Assembly (NCBI GenBank): GCA_947683625.1
Contig: CANTUR010000283.1
Coordinates: 14,269,001-14,333,000, forward strand
Direction of reading: 5' to 3'
Source: Mallotus nudiflorus
Taxonomy: Eukaryota > Streptophyta > Magnoliopsida > Malpighiales > Euphorbiaceae
DNA length: 64,000 bases
The translations under genes were made by a program, and so were the position numbers. This document shows, piece after piece, positions 47,241 through 58,940 of this stretch (within the stretch, counting starts at the first letter, position 1; each line of letters opens with the position of its first letter). The notes beneath the pieces are model-generated. The model ran no database searches and was not told the DNA's origin. It saw only the letters and a list, made by a program, of their open reading frames with translations.

Positions 47241-50200
47241 TGTCACGACCCAAAACAGGGGCCATGATCGGCGCTAGGGAACGGGAATTCTTTCGAATCC
47301 GGAACCCGTAGCAAGCCTAAAAATAAAATAAACATGCAATAATAATAATAACAATATCAAATGCAGCGGAAATGAAAATCATAAATATCACAATAGTATT
47401 TTCACCAACTGGATTTAAGTCAAATCTCATCTCATATATATAAATCTTTGAATACAAATCCAGTTTCAAATATAATACAATATCTCACATAAATAAAATA
47501 CATAAAATCCCATAATTAATTTACAACTACTACAGTGTCTAGATTATAAAAATAAGACTCAAGTAAACAGTTTACACAAAGAAGCCGGGGCGGAAGAAAT
47601 CCGGCGTACAGGCCTGCTACTGAGGTTTGAAGATGTTGACTCTCCTGAAAAATTATCAACGGAGGGGGAGTCAGACCTCACTGAGTGAATTACTATAATA
47701 TATATACATACACACTAAATAACAATGCATACAATCAACAGTATATATATATCTAATATATATACAGGCAAATACACACAGATGCAATAAAATCATTCTA
47801 TATATATTTTATTGAAAATCATCTTTTATGAAGGATCACATAGAACCCTAGAATATCGCAACCTCGAAAATAGTGTTAGACAATACTCTAGCCATACAGG
47901 CTCACTTATTCCAAATATATCCACTTAATCCATTTAGACAGTAGACTGGCCCCGAGACACTAAGTCAACCGAGCTCCAACAGTTTGACTGCCAGTGTGAT
48001 TGGCCCCGAGACACTTGGTCAATCGAGCTCCAGCAATCACACTCTTAAATCATATCTCACACATCAGATAATCATATCAAATCAATATCCACAAATGGTT
48101 AGTAATATAGCCTAAATACTATAGGCGTACCCGTACGTACTCGGTCCTAGTACTGCCCACTAGGTAGCACGTTCTATTGATATCCTTCATCATTAATAAT
48201 ATAAAACATTCATTCACAAAAATAAATGATGCATGAAGTTCAATAAAATGTCAACATAAACCATATATATACTAGAAATATACCAAAAGTAAACCAGGTA
48301 TATTTCGAGTATATATACGTCAAATAAATCCAGTTAAATTACAATTTAAACTAGAGATATATTTGAAAACATTTTAAATACAGTTCATTAATAAAACATG
48401 CATATAATTTAATATATACCAAAAATAAACCAAAATAAACTAAATATAAACTTAAGAAATAATCAAATTATTTATGCATATTTAATCAACATAAAACATG
48501 CATTTATAAATCATGCATCCTAAGCATATATATATAGTATAGTAACTCACCCTAGTGCGCTCCACGAGACGGGTCCGACGGGCCTGGTCCACTAGCCCTC
48601 GGTCTCGGCGCAACTAAACAAGCAATAAATAACCGACATCAGAATAAACCTAACAGAAATCCTAGAATTCGATCTAGAGTATTAAACATAGAATCGATAT
48701 CAAGGTTCGACCGGATATTACGTTTTACGAGAATTCTACCAAAAATTCTGCAGAACCTCCCCTGTAAAACGGATATCTCTCTACTCAAAAGAGTAGAGCT
48801 GACCCTGCAAGGAAATACACTTCGAAAAACTACACAGAGCACAATCAAAATCCCACGGTCGAACTCCAAACTACAGTCCACCGACCGGGGTCCATAATTC
48901 ACAGAATAATTCTGATAATACCAAAAATATCCTTATAACATATAAATTCATTTTATACGTAAAAATTACATAATTAAGCTTTAAACACAGTAAAAACCGA
49001 TAAAAACTCATTTTATTAGTAAAATCGTATATTATATATATAATTGAAAATAATTCACGAAAAATAGTTTTAATTAGTTAAAATACTAAATAATTTGTAA
49101 AAATCATTTTTATACCTTAAATAACTATTAAAACCAATTAAATTACATTTTTAGCCAATTTAGGGTAAAATTACCAAAATACCCCTATATATATAAATAT
49201 ACTATAATTACTTCAAAAATTCACCAAAAATTATAAAATTATCCAAAATTAATTTTCTAAACATATTTATCAATAATATTAATAATTAAACTCAATTTAC
49301 CAATTAATTTCAAATGAAAACACATTTAACCTAATTTTCCCAAAATTACATAAACTTCAATAATTCAAAATAAATACATAGAAATTCATAAAAATTCCAA
49401 ATAAATTACTATAATTCATTTCAACACCTAATTTAACCATAAAACACAATTTCATAATTTATTTAATTAATTTCCGAAAATTAGAAAATAATATTAAAAT
49501 ATTCAAAAATACCCAAAAATCCAAAAAATCTCCAAAAATTCCACAAAAATTAATACATGAAGATTAAGCTACTAGGATCAACATTTGTGAAGGGAGTTTT
49601 CATGAATCAATCAATTCAGAGCTTAAAAAAATAAAAAAACCCTAATATGGCTGAATTCGAAAAATCGAAACCTAAGCAAATCAAGACCATTTTAGCTCAA
49701 ACCAAAGCTAAAACCACACTCACCGGAGCTCAAGGAGAAGAAAGAGATCAGCGGTGTCGAAAATGGTGGCCGGAATCGTCGTCGACGGCGAGAAGCTCAA
49801 CTTGCTACCATGGCGGATTCCGGGCATTCCAGCGGGCTTCCGGCGGCCTGGTCACGTTGGAGAGGAAGAGGAAGGAAGGGGAAGAAGGTTGGCGGCAGCT
49901 GGTGGCAGCGAAGGGCGGTCCGGCGTGCTGGAATGGGAGGCGCAGTGACGGTAGACGATTGGGAGAGAAGAAGGAGAAGGGAGGGGCTAAACGGTAATTT
50001 TCCAAATCCTTTTGTTTTAATAATCTATATGTATATATATATACTTTATACTATATAATTAAATAATAATAAAATCACACACATTAAATTTACACCACAC
50101 ACATATAATTTAATATTTTAATAATTTAATAATAAATAAAATAATTAAATAACAATAAATTAATAAATAAATAATAAAATATTAGGATAATATTAATTAA

Positions 50201-50502
50201 ACCCTAATTAAATAAATAATTACACATAGGCTTTATTTAGTATTTTAAAAATACGTATGAGTTCATGCAAGTCTGAAAATATATTTAAAATAATTAATAA
50301 TAAATTATTTACGTGAAAATTTCCCCGAAAATGCAAGTCCCGGGAAAATTTTACGTAAAGCACTGTAAATAATACACAATAATTAAAATAGGTTTTAAAT
50401 TCATATCAACTCGTAAAAATATCGTAATATATATTCAAAATTTATTAACACTGCATATCCCGGTACAGTATAAAAATATTTTTAAAAACACGGGATATTA
50501 CA
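47241..50502 (-). mobile_element. 3.26-kb solo LTR, family 1 (well preserved)
   Basis: Begins TGTCACGACCC, ends GGGATATTACA, and is flanked by a perfect 5-bp duplication ATAAT (47236-47240 and 50503-50507). Same family as 13172-16496: common blocks at both ends and around 47950-48020, 48130-48160 and 48550-48620. The minus-strand start TGTAATATCCCG is like the LTR at 62029 (TATAATACCC), linking it to Tekay/Del-type chromoviruses. No internal region remains. The duplicated GGCCCCGAGACACT block (47950 and 48002) is a short internal repeat. Confidence 0.93.
49725..49990 (-). other. GC-rich island in the family 1 LTR
   Basis: Within otherwise AT-rich sequence, this stretch is rich in CGG/GGC and CpG and has overlapping open frames on both strands. 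In the LTR orientation it is pyrimidine-rich and lies after an AT/TATA-rich tract (50030-50045). This is the likely transcribed 5' leader of the LTR. The frames are not supported as genes. Confidence 0.6.
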
Positions 50503-50983
50503 ATAATAAATGGAAGTTACCAAAAGGTCATTGGTAGGTGAAACCCTAATTTAGAGTCTATAAATATGTTATATTCTCTAGGGTTTAACACACTTTTTTT
50601 TCTTGCCTCCAAATTCGTTTTCTTTCTTCTTAAAAAACAAAGACAGAGTTTTTCTTTTGTTCTTGATTTATGAGACAATCAAGGAGGTTGCTAGCATACA
50701 CTCCAATTTATTTTGTGAAGGGCTGTTCGTGTGGATACCTATAGAGGACGCATCCTTTTGGAGACGTCTTGATCCGAACAACCAAAGCAAAAAGCTCAAG
50801 GTAAGGTGCTACCGGTGTGAATCTCCTCTCATCCTTCCAGAAAATCTTGCCTCTTATGCGTTTTGGTGAGATTCTTGAAACCCTAGATTTAATCAAGTAG
50901 TCAAATTACATGGATCCAGATTTGGGAATGTGATAAAATTTTAATTTTTTCGTTGTGTTTGTATCATGAAACCCAACATTACA

Positions 50984-51959
50984 GCCATCATCATACATGT
51001 ATCATACAACACATGCGGGATAAATGCCTAGTTATAACACCTAGAGTCCATGGCCTCGGGAAAATAATACAACAAAGCAACCATAAGCCAAAAAGCACTA
51101 CACCTAGTTCATAAAATAACTACATTAGTCATGGCTGCCATAAGAAGTAAGGATCAATCTTGCTAAAGCATTCCCATCATCTGATATAAGCTCTTCATTG
51201 TTCATCGTGAAGGATGCTAGTCGTGACTCTAACTCACCAATACGATCATGATAAGTTGTACGCTCTCACTCCCACTCATGGCAAGCATGGAGATGTTTAG
51301 CCTACATTACATAAAAATTGCATATCATACACACATACATAAAACATATGCATAAATAGACAAGTACAATAAAAAAGGGTTATCCTTTGATTGCTCGTAA
51401 ACTCCATAAAGTGTTGCTATGTAGTCCCTGGAATAGTATACCAAATATTGGTAAAAAAAGATAGAGATCTACAAAAACAAGCAAATAAGTTAAGCACCAG
51501 TCATTAAATAGATGACACAAAGGCAAAATAACTAAAATAAAGCACAAACATAGAAAGTGTCAAGAGGGATAACATCTTATTGAGGAATGCCTAGATGATG
51601 CAAATCAAGATACACTCCTCTACCAAAGATGTACATCCTAGATAAAACCAAGGATGACCTAACCACCAAGTCCCCAAGAATGGTACCATCAGAAGCCACA
51701 CCGCTAGCATGGGCAATCGCCTCAATACGGAAAGTGCCCTCATCCTCCGTAAAGCAGGATCAAGATCTCTTTCGGAAAGATCCCCATCACTGCAGGTAAG
51801 TCCCTATAACCATATCAATTATAGCTTATTACTAATAATGTTTGTTACATACTTATACAAAATAGGAATAAAAGCCTACCAAATTAAAAGAAGCAACTCT
51901 CAACGATTCATGTGATTGCCTAGTCCTCAAATCTGAAGGATGAACCCCATCTGCCTAAG
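50984..51959 (+). other. Tat internal sequence, no sense-strand gene
   Basis: No sense coding. It may contain the 3' end of the antisense ORF region, but I cannot align it to a domain. Confidence 0.45.
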
Positions 51960-54044
51960 AAGGTAGAGGTGGAGGAAAGACGCCACCAACCATAACATTA
52001 ATTAGTTATGGGATCAACACATTAGCATAAAAAGAGCCTACACCCTCTAAGAGACTCTTAAAAGGATATCCTATTATGGTAGCAACAAGCTCATCCCTGC
52101 TAAGCTCATGGCCCCAAAACTTATGACCAGAAGGAGGAATTGGGACTCTCCTTACAAACAGACCATTGTACCAATGATGGACTCGCTTGCCCAAATACCA
52201 CACCTTGCCAATAAGGCTATAGAGCAGCACTTGCCTCTTTGTCAGATGTCATGCTGTCACCATCTTTACCAACCAAATGAGACCTTGTCACCCCCAATGA
52301 AGGAAGATCTACTTAAAAAGTATAAATGAATGAAGAATTTCTAGAAAACAAAATAACCAACATAACAGGAATTAAATATACCTATCTAGAAGACAGCCTA
52401 CCCATGTAATATTAAGCCACTGCACAATCCTCAATCAAATTAGTAGTCTTCCTAATCCAACAGGAATAATAAGGAAAACTATCCTCTAGGAGATGCTTGA
52501 TAGGGGACGAGGAAGAACCCCAAACTCATAAGCCAAGATCTGTCAAAATCAGAACTTAAAAAGTTAGAAAAAATAAGTAAAAGACAAATAACAAAGGACA
52601 AATATAAGAATTCTTACTCACATCCAATAAAAATAAGCATATGTAAATCCTTGAGCCACCTCGACATGCTGCATCCAAACCTGAGTACATGTGGGTGAAA
52701 GCAGCAATGCTCCAATAGTACTTTGATAAACTATCCAAGTCCTTTAGGACAAAAAACAATCACAGACTACTCGTACCCGAAGGATTCGAGAAGATGACAA
52801 AACTTAAAAAGTAGAACAAGAAGCAACCAGCCAACTGCTACATTGAAACAAGATCAACATCATACATTGTCTACATAGAAAAAAATAAACTCGATATAAC
52901 AACTGAGGTACGGGCAACCCGACTTTATAGGGGAATTCACCCTAAGAAACTCCATGGTAAGGCACCTCCTTACCATCATAAAAGAACACTTGTCCTCATT
53001 AAAAGGAATAGGCTCCCTCAAAAAAGCTCAACACCATGATAACAGCGAAGTCTAGAAGAGTGATGGCCATCTCTCTAACGGGTAAATGAAAAGTATGCAT
53101 CATATCCATCAATTGCATAATCAATGCATACATAGCGATCTAACTTAATGCATATGATTCATAAAATAATGGGGTAATAATCCTATCGAAGCCCTTCCTG
53201 ACAACCATTTACTTCACACATAATAAGAGTCCTTGATAGTATATGCTGACCTTGTTGAAATTGCCAAGAAACACAGTAACAGACTTATGAGGCTACAAAT
53301 AATAGGTAAGCTATCAAGAATCTACACAATTCCTAAAATACGGACACATCTTTCTCTCTATCATTTAATAGGATCATAATAATAACAAAAGTAAAAAAAA
53401 GAAGCATTATGGCAAGTGTTAGCAGACAATCACGATAAGAACCATAAATAAAGCAAGAGCTATTAGGTTATTAACATTCACAATAAAACTATGGATTAAT
53501 ACTCACAGCAAGAGCTAAAAAACTATAACTACAATAACCTCAATTAAAAAATACATCAAGAGCTAACAAATAATAGCACAAACAGCTAAATAACTTCATA
53601 AAAGATAGAGGATAAAGGAGAACCTACCTGGCAACGATGATGAGACCAAGTGTGAGTCTTTAAACTATGAACCATGAGGATTGGTAATCCTTGAAAAAGC
53701 CTAGATGGTTGAGGACCCTGAGTACTAGATGGACCATTAATACTAGTCCCCACAGTGGAAGTCCCAACTCCAGTAGCCTCCGTGAAGTCACCCTCAACAT
53801 CCAGATCAATAAGGATATCCTCTAAACCCCTCAAGAATGCTGGGGAACTCCATCTTATGCAAAGAAAATGAAAATTTAGAAGTGAAAACAAAGCAAAAAA
53901 TACCCAAAACCCGAAGGAGTCAAGAAAAGAAGAAAAACATTCAAAGAAAATTGGAAGAAGCATCTCCAAACCTAAAAATGTGCATCTTATATACACTAGA
54001 GAGGGGAAGGTGTGTGGCCATACGCCAGGTGCATGACCATGCAC
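51960..54044 (-). pseudogene. Antisense extra ORF region with plant mobile domain-like blocks
   Basis: Read against the direction of pol, open blocks separated by intron-like gaps appear. A first exon (about 53860-53628) has FLRGLEDILIDLDVEGDF and ends at CCAG|GTAGGT. Around 53038-53100 stands HTFHLPVREMAITLLDF followed by GAYS/REPIPFNED-like sequence. At 52640-52725 is YWSIAAFTHMYSGLDAA, and at 52006-52230 VWYLGKRVHHWYNGLFV and LSRDELVA. The HLPV-EM-ITL-D and W-(A/I)A---H-Y--L--A patterns are those of plant mobile domain proteins (MAIN/MAIL-like, PF10536), which also occur in transposons. Antisense extra ORFs between pol and the 3' LTR are known in Tat-lineage elements. Stops and frame changes are present, so it is decayed. 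Confidence 0.6.
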
Positions 54045-54515
54045 AACTATGCGCTCTTGTATAGTTATGTATGCACCTTAAGACTTGGCACACTTATATA
54101 TATAGTCCTAAACCTCCATTTGAGCATAAGACAAGCACCAAACTCATACAAAAGTACACTGATGTGGACTACATATATCTAAAGACACCACGAGTGGCCT
54201 CACCATTTTTAAAAAACTCAACATGTCTTGAAAGAAAAAAATAGGGAAGAATCACTAAAAGGATATCCAACTCAAAATCATCAAAATAACATCTGTAACA
54301 CGATAAGTGATGACATCATTATTACTGCAGCATCACCGACCAAGATTAAAAGAGAAGGACTTCGAACTAATAAAATTCAAAAGTTATCATCACCAAACAC
54401 AATCAAGAAAGCATCTACAAGAACTTCAGCCACAACAAGGGGCTCATTCCAATTAAAAATAAAAAAAGAGAAGGACATATTCATCAATCATATTGATCAC
54501 AATCACAACCAATAT

Positions 54516-54905
54516 GTTCGCCTACTACCGGAAGAGGTTATAATGGTAACATATGTTCGCCTGACACCGAAAGAGGTTATAGTGGCAGTTTTTGTTCGCT
54601 TGACACTAAAAGAGGTTATAGTGGCAGTATCTATTTGCCTGACACTAAAAGAGGTTATTGTGTCACTATCTATTCACCTGACACTAGAAGAGGTTATAGT
54701 GGCAGTATCTGTTTGCTTGACACCGAAAGAGGTTATAATGGTAGTATCTGTTCGCCTAACACCGGAAGAGGTTATAGTGGTAATATCTATTTGCCTAATA
54801 ATGGAAGAGGTTGTAGTGGCATTATATGTTCACCTGACACCAAAAGTGGTTATAGTGGCAGTATTTATTTGCCTAACACCAGAAGAGGTTATAATGGCAT
54901 TACTT
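54516..54905 (+). repeat. 39-bp minisatellite, ten copies
   Basis: The unit GTTCGCCTGACACCGAAAGA, then GGTTATAGTGGCAGTATCT, recurs every 39 bases from 54516 (second copy 54555). Because 39 is divisible by three, two plus-strand frames stay open and repeat 13 residues each (LTPEEVIVAVSVR-like and RGYSGSICSPDT-like). Substitutions mostly keep the frames open. It lies in the 3' part of the Tat element, about 450 bp before the 3' LTR, where Tat elements are known to hold variable tandem repeats. Confidence 0.93.
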
Positions 54906-55346
54906 TTATGACTAAAGAGTGTTAAATACAACCCTTGAAAGGGTTAGTCATTGCATTTCATGTGCATGCTTGCATATCATATGTCTGATTTCATATCACT
55001 ATCATGTGCTTGTCTTACTTGCTTGAATCATTCATGTGGAAATTGTATCATTGCATTAACCTTAAATTACATCATTTTGCATGATTCCCAAAACTACATA
55101 TTACATGAATTCAAAAATTGCATCTTGCATGAATCCTGAAATTGCATCCTTATGTGAATCACATCTTACATGCATCCCGAACTGCACCTTGCATGATGGC
55201 CAAGTCACAAAACAATAAAAACAATCGAATCATAATAACACAACACTCAGGTAAGTGCCTTTCACCTCAGAAAATGATTTTTTACATCTTTTCATTTGCT
55301 TTATATGTGTTAACACTAGCGCTAGGAGGCTATGTAACACATGCAA
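54906..55346 (+). other. Tat 3' untranslated part with TGCAT-rich degenerate repeats
   Basis: Between 55070 and 55200 the motif AAA(T/C)TGCA(T/C)CTTGCATGA recurs in degenerate form about every 30 bases. No gene. Confidence 0.6.
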
Positions 55347-55358
55347 AGCAGGGGCAAC
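55347..55358 (+). other. Polypurine tract of the Tat element
   Basis: AAGCAGGGGCAAC directly precedes the LTR start TATCATACC. Tat elements typically have AAGGGGGCAACT at this place. Confidence 0.7.
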
Positions 55359-55472
55359 TATCATACCTCAAATTTGACTATCCCCAAAAAGGTCCAATAA
55401 TGAAATGAATCTTCAAAAAGACTAGAGTCTACTCATTCCTAACACCTTTGAAGTGTGCTACTTTAAAAGCCT
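55359..55472 (+). repeat. 3' LTR of the Tat element, truncated after about 115 bp
   Basis: Matches 37616-37730 (CCAAT(A/G)ATGAAATGAATCTTCAA and GACTAGAGTCT). Homology stops at GCCTAAC, where a minus-strand integrase fragment begins. Confidence 0.85.
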
Positions 55473-56395
55473 AACTTCCTTTCATATAACACTTTATATG
55501 GAGCAGTCTCAATACTTGCATGATAGTTATTGTTATATGCAAATTCTATCATTGGTAAGTGTGAACCCACTAACCACCAAAATCTATCACACACATCCGA
55601 AGCATATCCTCTAATGTCTGCATGCTCCTTTGAAATTGGCCATCAACTTGAGGATGAAAAGTCGTGCTGAAATCCATTTTTGTACCCAATGCTCTATGTA
55701 GCTTTTGCTAAAAGACTAAAGTAAAATTTGGTCCTTTATTTGACACTATGCTTTCTGGCACCCCATGTAGACAAACAATTTGGTTGATATACAATCTAGC
55801 AAACTTATCTGTAGTATAAGTCTTTTTAATTGGCAAGAAGTCAACTGACTTAGTCAACCTGTTAACTATCACCTATATGGTATTATGTCCACTTGACGCA
55901 CGAGGCAAACTAAAAATAAAGTCCACTATAACCATGTCCCACTTCCACTCTGGAATGGGCAATTATTACAGCAATCCTGAGGGTCTTTAATGCTCCAACT
56001 TCACCTGCTTACAAGTGAGCCACTTGGATACAAATTACATAAGGTCCCTTTTCATCCCATTCCACTAATATATATCCTTTAAGTCATGATACATCTTGGT
56101 AGAACCCGGGTGAACACTATAAGCAAAAAAATGTGCTTCTTCCATGATCTATTTTTTCAAATCCTCTACATCTGGCACACATAACTTAGTGCCCAAGCGT
56201 AATATGCCTCCACTGTTGATTACAAAATCTCAAAAGTGACCTTGTTGTACCTCCAACATTATCTTTTACAATTGTGGGTCCTTTCTCTACATTGTTTTAA
56301 CTCTATCCAAGTACACATAACGTACTTTGAATTGAGTTAAAAGGCATTTCTTGGTTATCTTCCACTGTAATCCCTTATCAATAAGTTCATGTGAC
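55473..56395 (-). pseudogene. Inverted chromovirus pol fragment (RNase H-integrase linker and integrase core)
   Basis: Minus strand, collinear with 60460-61380 of the plus-strand chromovirus: [108 protein letters not shown] and [13 protein letters not shown]. Of the integrase triad the second Asp is Asn (SNKG) and the Glu is Gln. It has many stops. No LTR or PPT is attached on either side, so it is a fragment. Its sister is 4-5 kb away in the opposite orientation. Confidence 0.85.
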
Positions 56396-58354
56396 TGTAG
56401 ACGGTAGGGTTTAGCGTGCACCTAAGATCTTAGCAACCGTGACACTATTTGAGCTGAGGGCTCTAGAGAACACACTAACCACTATCACAAAAATATGGTG
56501 TGGAGATGAGGAGTCACCACCCAGGGTAATAATTGGGACAAATAAAAAAAGGTGGTACTCGATTCTCTAAAAGAAAGTTAGCACCACAACCAGGAGATTC
56601 TAGATATGGAATACCAACTTTTTTCAATCTTGTGTTCATTTAGAAATACTTTATGAATTACTACCTTATCCTCCATTTACATGCAATTTCATATAAATCC
56701 TTATTAAAATAATTAACTCTAGGCAAACTAGTCATTAAAAATACATGTAAACAATGCATTCATTTAAATTCATAATCCCTAAGTTAGTATAATCTACATA
56801 AATTTTAATTAAATGAGCTAAATCTACATATTTTAATTTACAAGTGAGCCTAAAGACTAATAGGCCTAAGTCTAAATTAACCTAAATGGGCTTAAATTAA
56901 TTTTAAAATGAAACCTAAAAATCCAATTAAAAGCCTATTTATTAAATGAGTTAAAGCCTAAATGTGGGTTTAGGGCCCAAAACACACAAAAATAAACAAA
57001 AAACCCAAAAACATAAAAAATCAAATGAAACAAATAAAAAAGATTAACCATGCAATTAAATTTTTTCTTCTAAAAAATTCTAATTTTAATTAATATGCAA
57101 CCTAAATTAATCTACTGCCTCTAGTGATTTAATTATGGTTTACCAAATTGAACCTAATTTACTAATTAATTTTTAAGAACAAGTGAACTAAATTTTCATT
57201 ATTCCCACTATCGGAGCTATTACAAAATCGACCAAAATAATAAAGAAAATAAAATTAAAATGCAACCCTTATGAAGACAAATTAAACAAATTCAAAACCT
57301 AAAAAAATAAACTAAACTAAATAGGGAAAAATTAAATTAAATTGGGATCTTGACTCTTGGCTTTCATTCATGGATTCTCTATGAGTTTTCTTGGTTCAAT
57401 CATGTATTCATCACCAGAATCATGAAATATAAAGAATAAAAAAAATAAAATAAGATTAGAATTAATGAACAAAGAAAACAAAATAATGAAAATCAAACCT
57501 AAATAAAAAAACATAGAAATAATAAAATAATAAAAAATAAAAAGAAGATAATGATACAAAAGAAAGAACTAATAAAAAGAAAGGAGTAAAAGATGAGTAA
57601 TGTTGTGTAGATGCTGTTTGAATACCCCTCAAAATGGGATTTCACTATTTTAAGAATATTGACTTTGCACTTTTTTGATTTTTAGACTTTTTTAAAGAAC
57701 GTACTTTGTTTCTTTTGTAAAAAAGGGTTTTGAAATAATAGTATCAGGTTAGGTCTCCTCTCTTTTTTTTAATCAACCTTTATTGCAGTAGTTGATTAGG
57801 GTTTTTTTCCTTTTTTTTTATCTAGTTCCCCTTTCTTCTCTGCCAATCTTTTCTTTTTATATCCCATTCCTAAGCTAACTGCTTATATGATCATAGGAGT
57901 TATGTGATCATAGTAGCTCTGATCTCTCCTTTCCCAAAAAATAGGATAATAATTTTAACTTCAAAAACAGAAGATTGTATGTGTAAGAGACGCATACTGG
58001 ACCGAAACCCGTAGATAAATACAAATCAATTTTTACTGAATTTTTTAGCTCCTCAGCGTTCCAAAATGTCTATCGACATTGTGTAATGCCGATTGGCATT
58101 ACGTAATGTTGATTGGCATTGCATAATGTCGATCGGCATTATGTAATATTGATTAGCATTACGTAATGCTAGTTGCACATTTCCAAATATAATAATGCAA
58201 AAGTCAATTTTTTACAATTAAACCCAAAAAATATTACAATTTAGTCCTTGAGATCATGAAACTTAACACTAAAGGTCAATTTTTGATTAAATTATCATCA
58301 TATAAGCTTCCGTCGCATTCATGCACAATTGCATCTTGAAATTGGGTGCTTACA
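56396..58354 (-). mobile_element. Isolated Tat-like LTR (about 1.96 kb)
   Basis: Minus-strand start TGTAAGCACCC at 58354. GGGTGGTGACTCC stands near the other end (56505-56520), a block shared in position with the Tat 5' LTR. The left end is placed at TGTAGACGG (56396). No matching 5-bp duplication was found (GTGAC against ATTGT), so it may be a fragment rather than a clean solo LTR. The rest is AT-rich without genes. Confidence 0.5.
58064..58170. repeat. 20-bp tandem array of imperfect palindromes, five units
   Basis: Units at 58064, 58084, 58104, 58124 and 58144, each like TAATGCCGATTGGCATTACG. Each unit is itself nearly self-complementary (AATGCC-GATT-GGCATT), so each can form a small hairpin. 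Paired substitutions in several units keep the symmetry (for example ATGTC-GATC-GGCAT). Confidence 0.9.
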
Positions 58355-58489
58355 ATTGTCTTATTTTATCACTATTTGCTTGACAAATTACAATAAAGTA
58401 ATAGAAGCACACAATTTTGAAGGAAAGAATTAGGGTGCTTAATTGTATCCTAATTGATGGATTGATGCTTAAATTATTGTGCAATTTTT
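58355..58489. other. AT-rich spacer
   Basis: No feature seen. Confidence 0.4.
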
Positions 58490-58940
58490 AAGCAAGATGC
58501 TATGTTTAGCATGCTTTACTATATTTCTTTTAGAACATCTAATGAGATATATGCAAATGAGTTTTGCTATATTCCCTATAGGAAATTTAATGTTTTATGA
58601 TTTGAGAACATGCTATAACTCTTGTGGAATATCTAATAATAATACCATAACTACTATGTAGTGTCTGGTGAACTGCACTATATTCCCTTTGGGACGTCTA
58701 ATCACAATGGATTTTGTTATATTCCATATGAGACGTTTAATGAAATATATATAATGATTCTCGTTACATTCCTTATGGGATGTTTAGCAATTTGTGATTT
58801 AAAAAAAAAAACATGCTATAGTTCTTGTGGAATGTCTAGTTATCTGTGATTTAAAATTTTGCTATATTTCCTACGAGATGTTTAATGATTCATTATTTGA
58901 AAAATGTGCTATAGTTCATGTGGAATGTCTAGCAATGATA
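58490..58940 (+). repeat. Degenerate tandem array, about 47-bp spacing, about nine units
   Basis: A core like GCTATATTCC(C/T)TATGGGATGTTTA recurs near 58521, 58568, 58612, 58676, 58716, 58763, 58814, 58859 and 58908. The array alternates loosely between TATTCC-GGGATGTTTA and TAGTTC-GTGGAATGTCTA forms. It ends just before the chromovirus pol starts and has replaced the region where gag would lie. Confidence 0.75.

Larger units (their letters stand above)
46175..50978 (+). mobile_element. 1.5-kb solo LTR, family 3, interrupted by another solo LTR
   Basis: Begins TGTTAGTGATATACAC and ends ATGAAACCCAACA. The flanking pentamers CTACA (46170-46174) and TTACA (50979-50983) differ by one transition, consistent with an aged 5-bp duplication. 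Without the nested 47241-50507 segment it is about 1537 bp. TATAAATA at 50560-50567, followed by CTCTAGGGTTTAACACAC, looks like an LTR core promoter, giving plus orientation. Family not determined; the TGTTAG...CCAACA ends are compatible with Ty1/copia. Confidence 0.7.
37616..55472 (+). mobile_element. Tat/Ogre-like Ty3/gypsy element with nested insertions, 3' end truncated
   Basis: The same LTR start (TCATACCT..AAATTGA..., then AAAAGGTCCAAT(G/A)ATGAAATG and CTTCAAAAAGACTAGAGTCT) occurs at 37616 and 55359. Between them, in order: a PBS-like site, an upstream ORF remnant, Tat-type RT, RNase H, a second plant-type RNase H, integrase, a long non-coding part, an antisense ORF region, a minisatellite and a PPT. 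The second RNase H and the long 3' region are hallmarks of the Tat lineage (Ogre, Retand, Grande). Removing the nested LTRs (46175-50983) leaves about 13 kb. I see no gag or protease, and the 3' LTR stops after about 115 bases at an unrelated chromovirus fragment. Confidence 0.88.

Noticed and set aside
49647..49997. 116-codon frame with an ATG in the GC-rich stretch
   Set aside because: It lies wholly inside a solo LTR with defined ends and target duplication, and both strands are open because of base composition.
54228..54911. 227-codon frame as a real repeat protein
   Set aside because: Most of it is the 39-bp minisatellite, a second frame is equally open, and it sits in the non-coding 3' part of a decayed retrotransposon. 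Kept as a repeat, with the coding possibility noted as a finding.
58064..58170. CRISPR-like array
   Set aside because: Units are directly tandem with no unique spacers, and this is a plant nuclear sequence.
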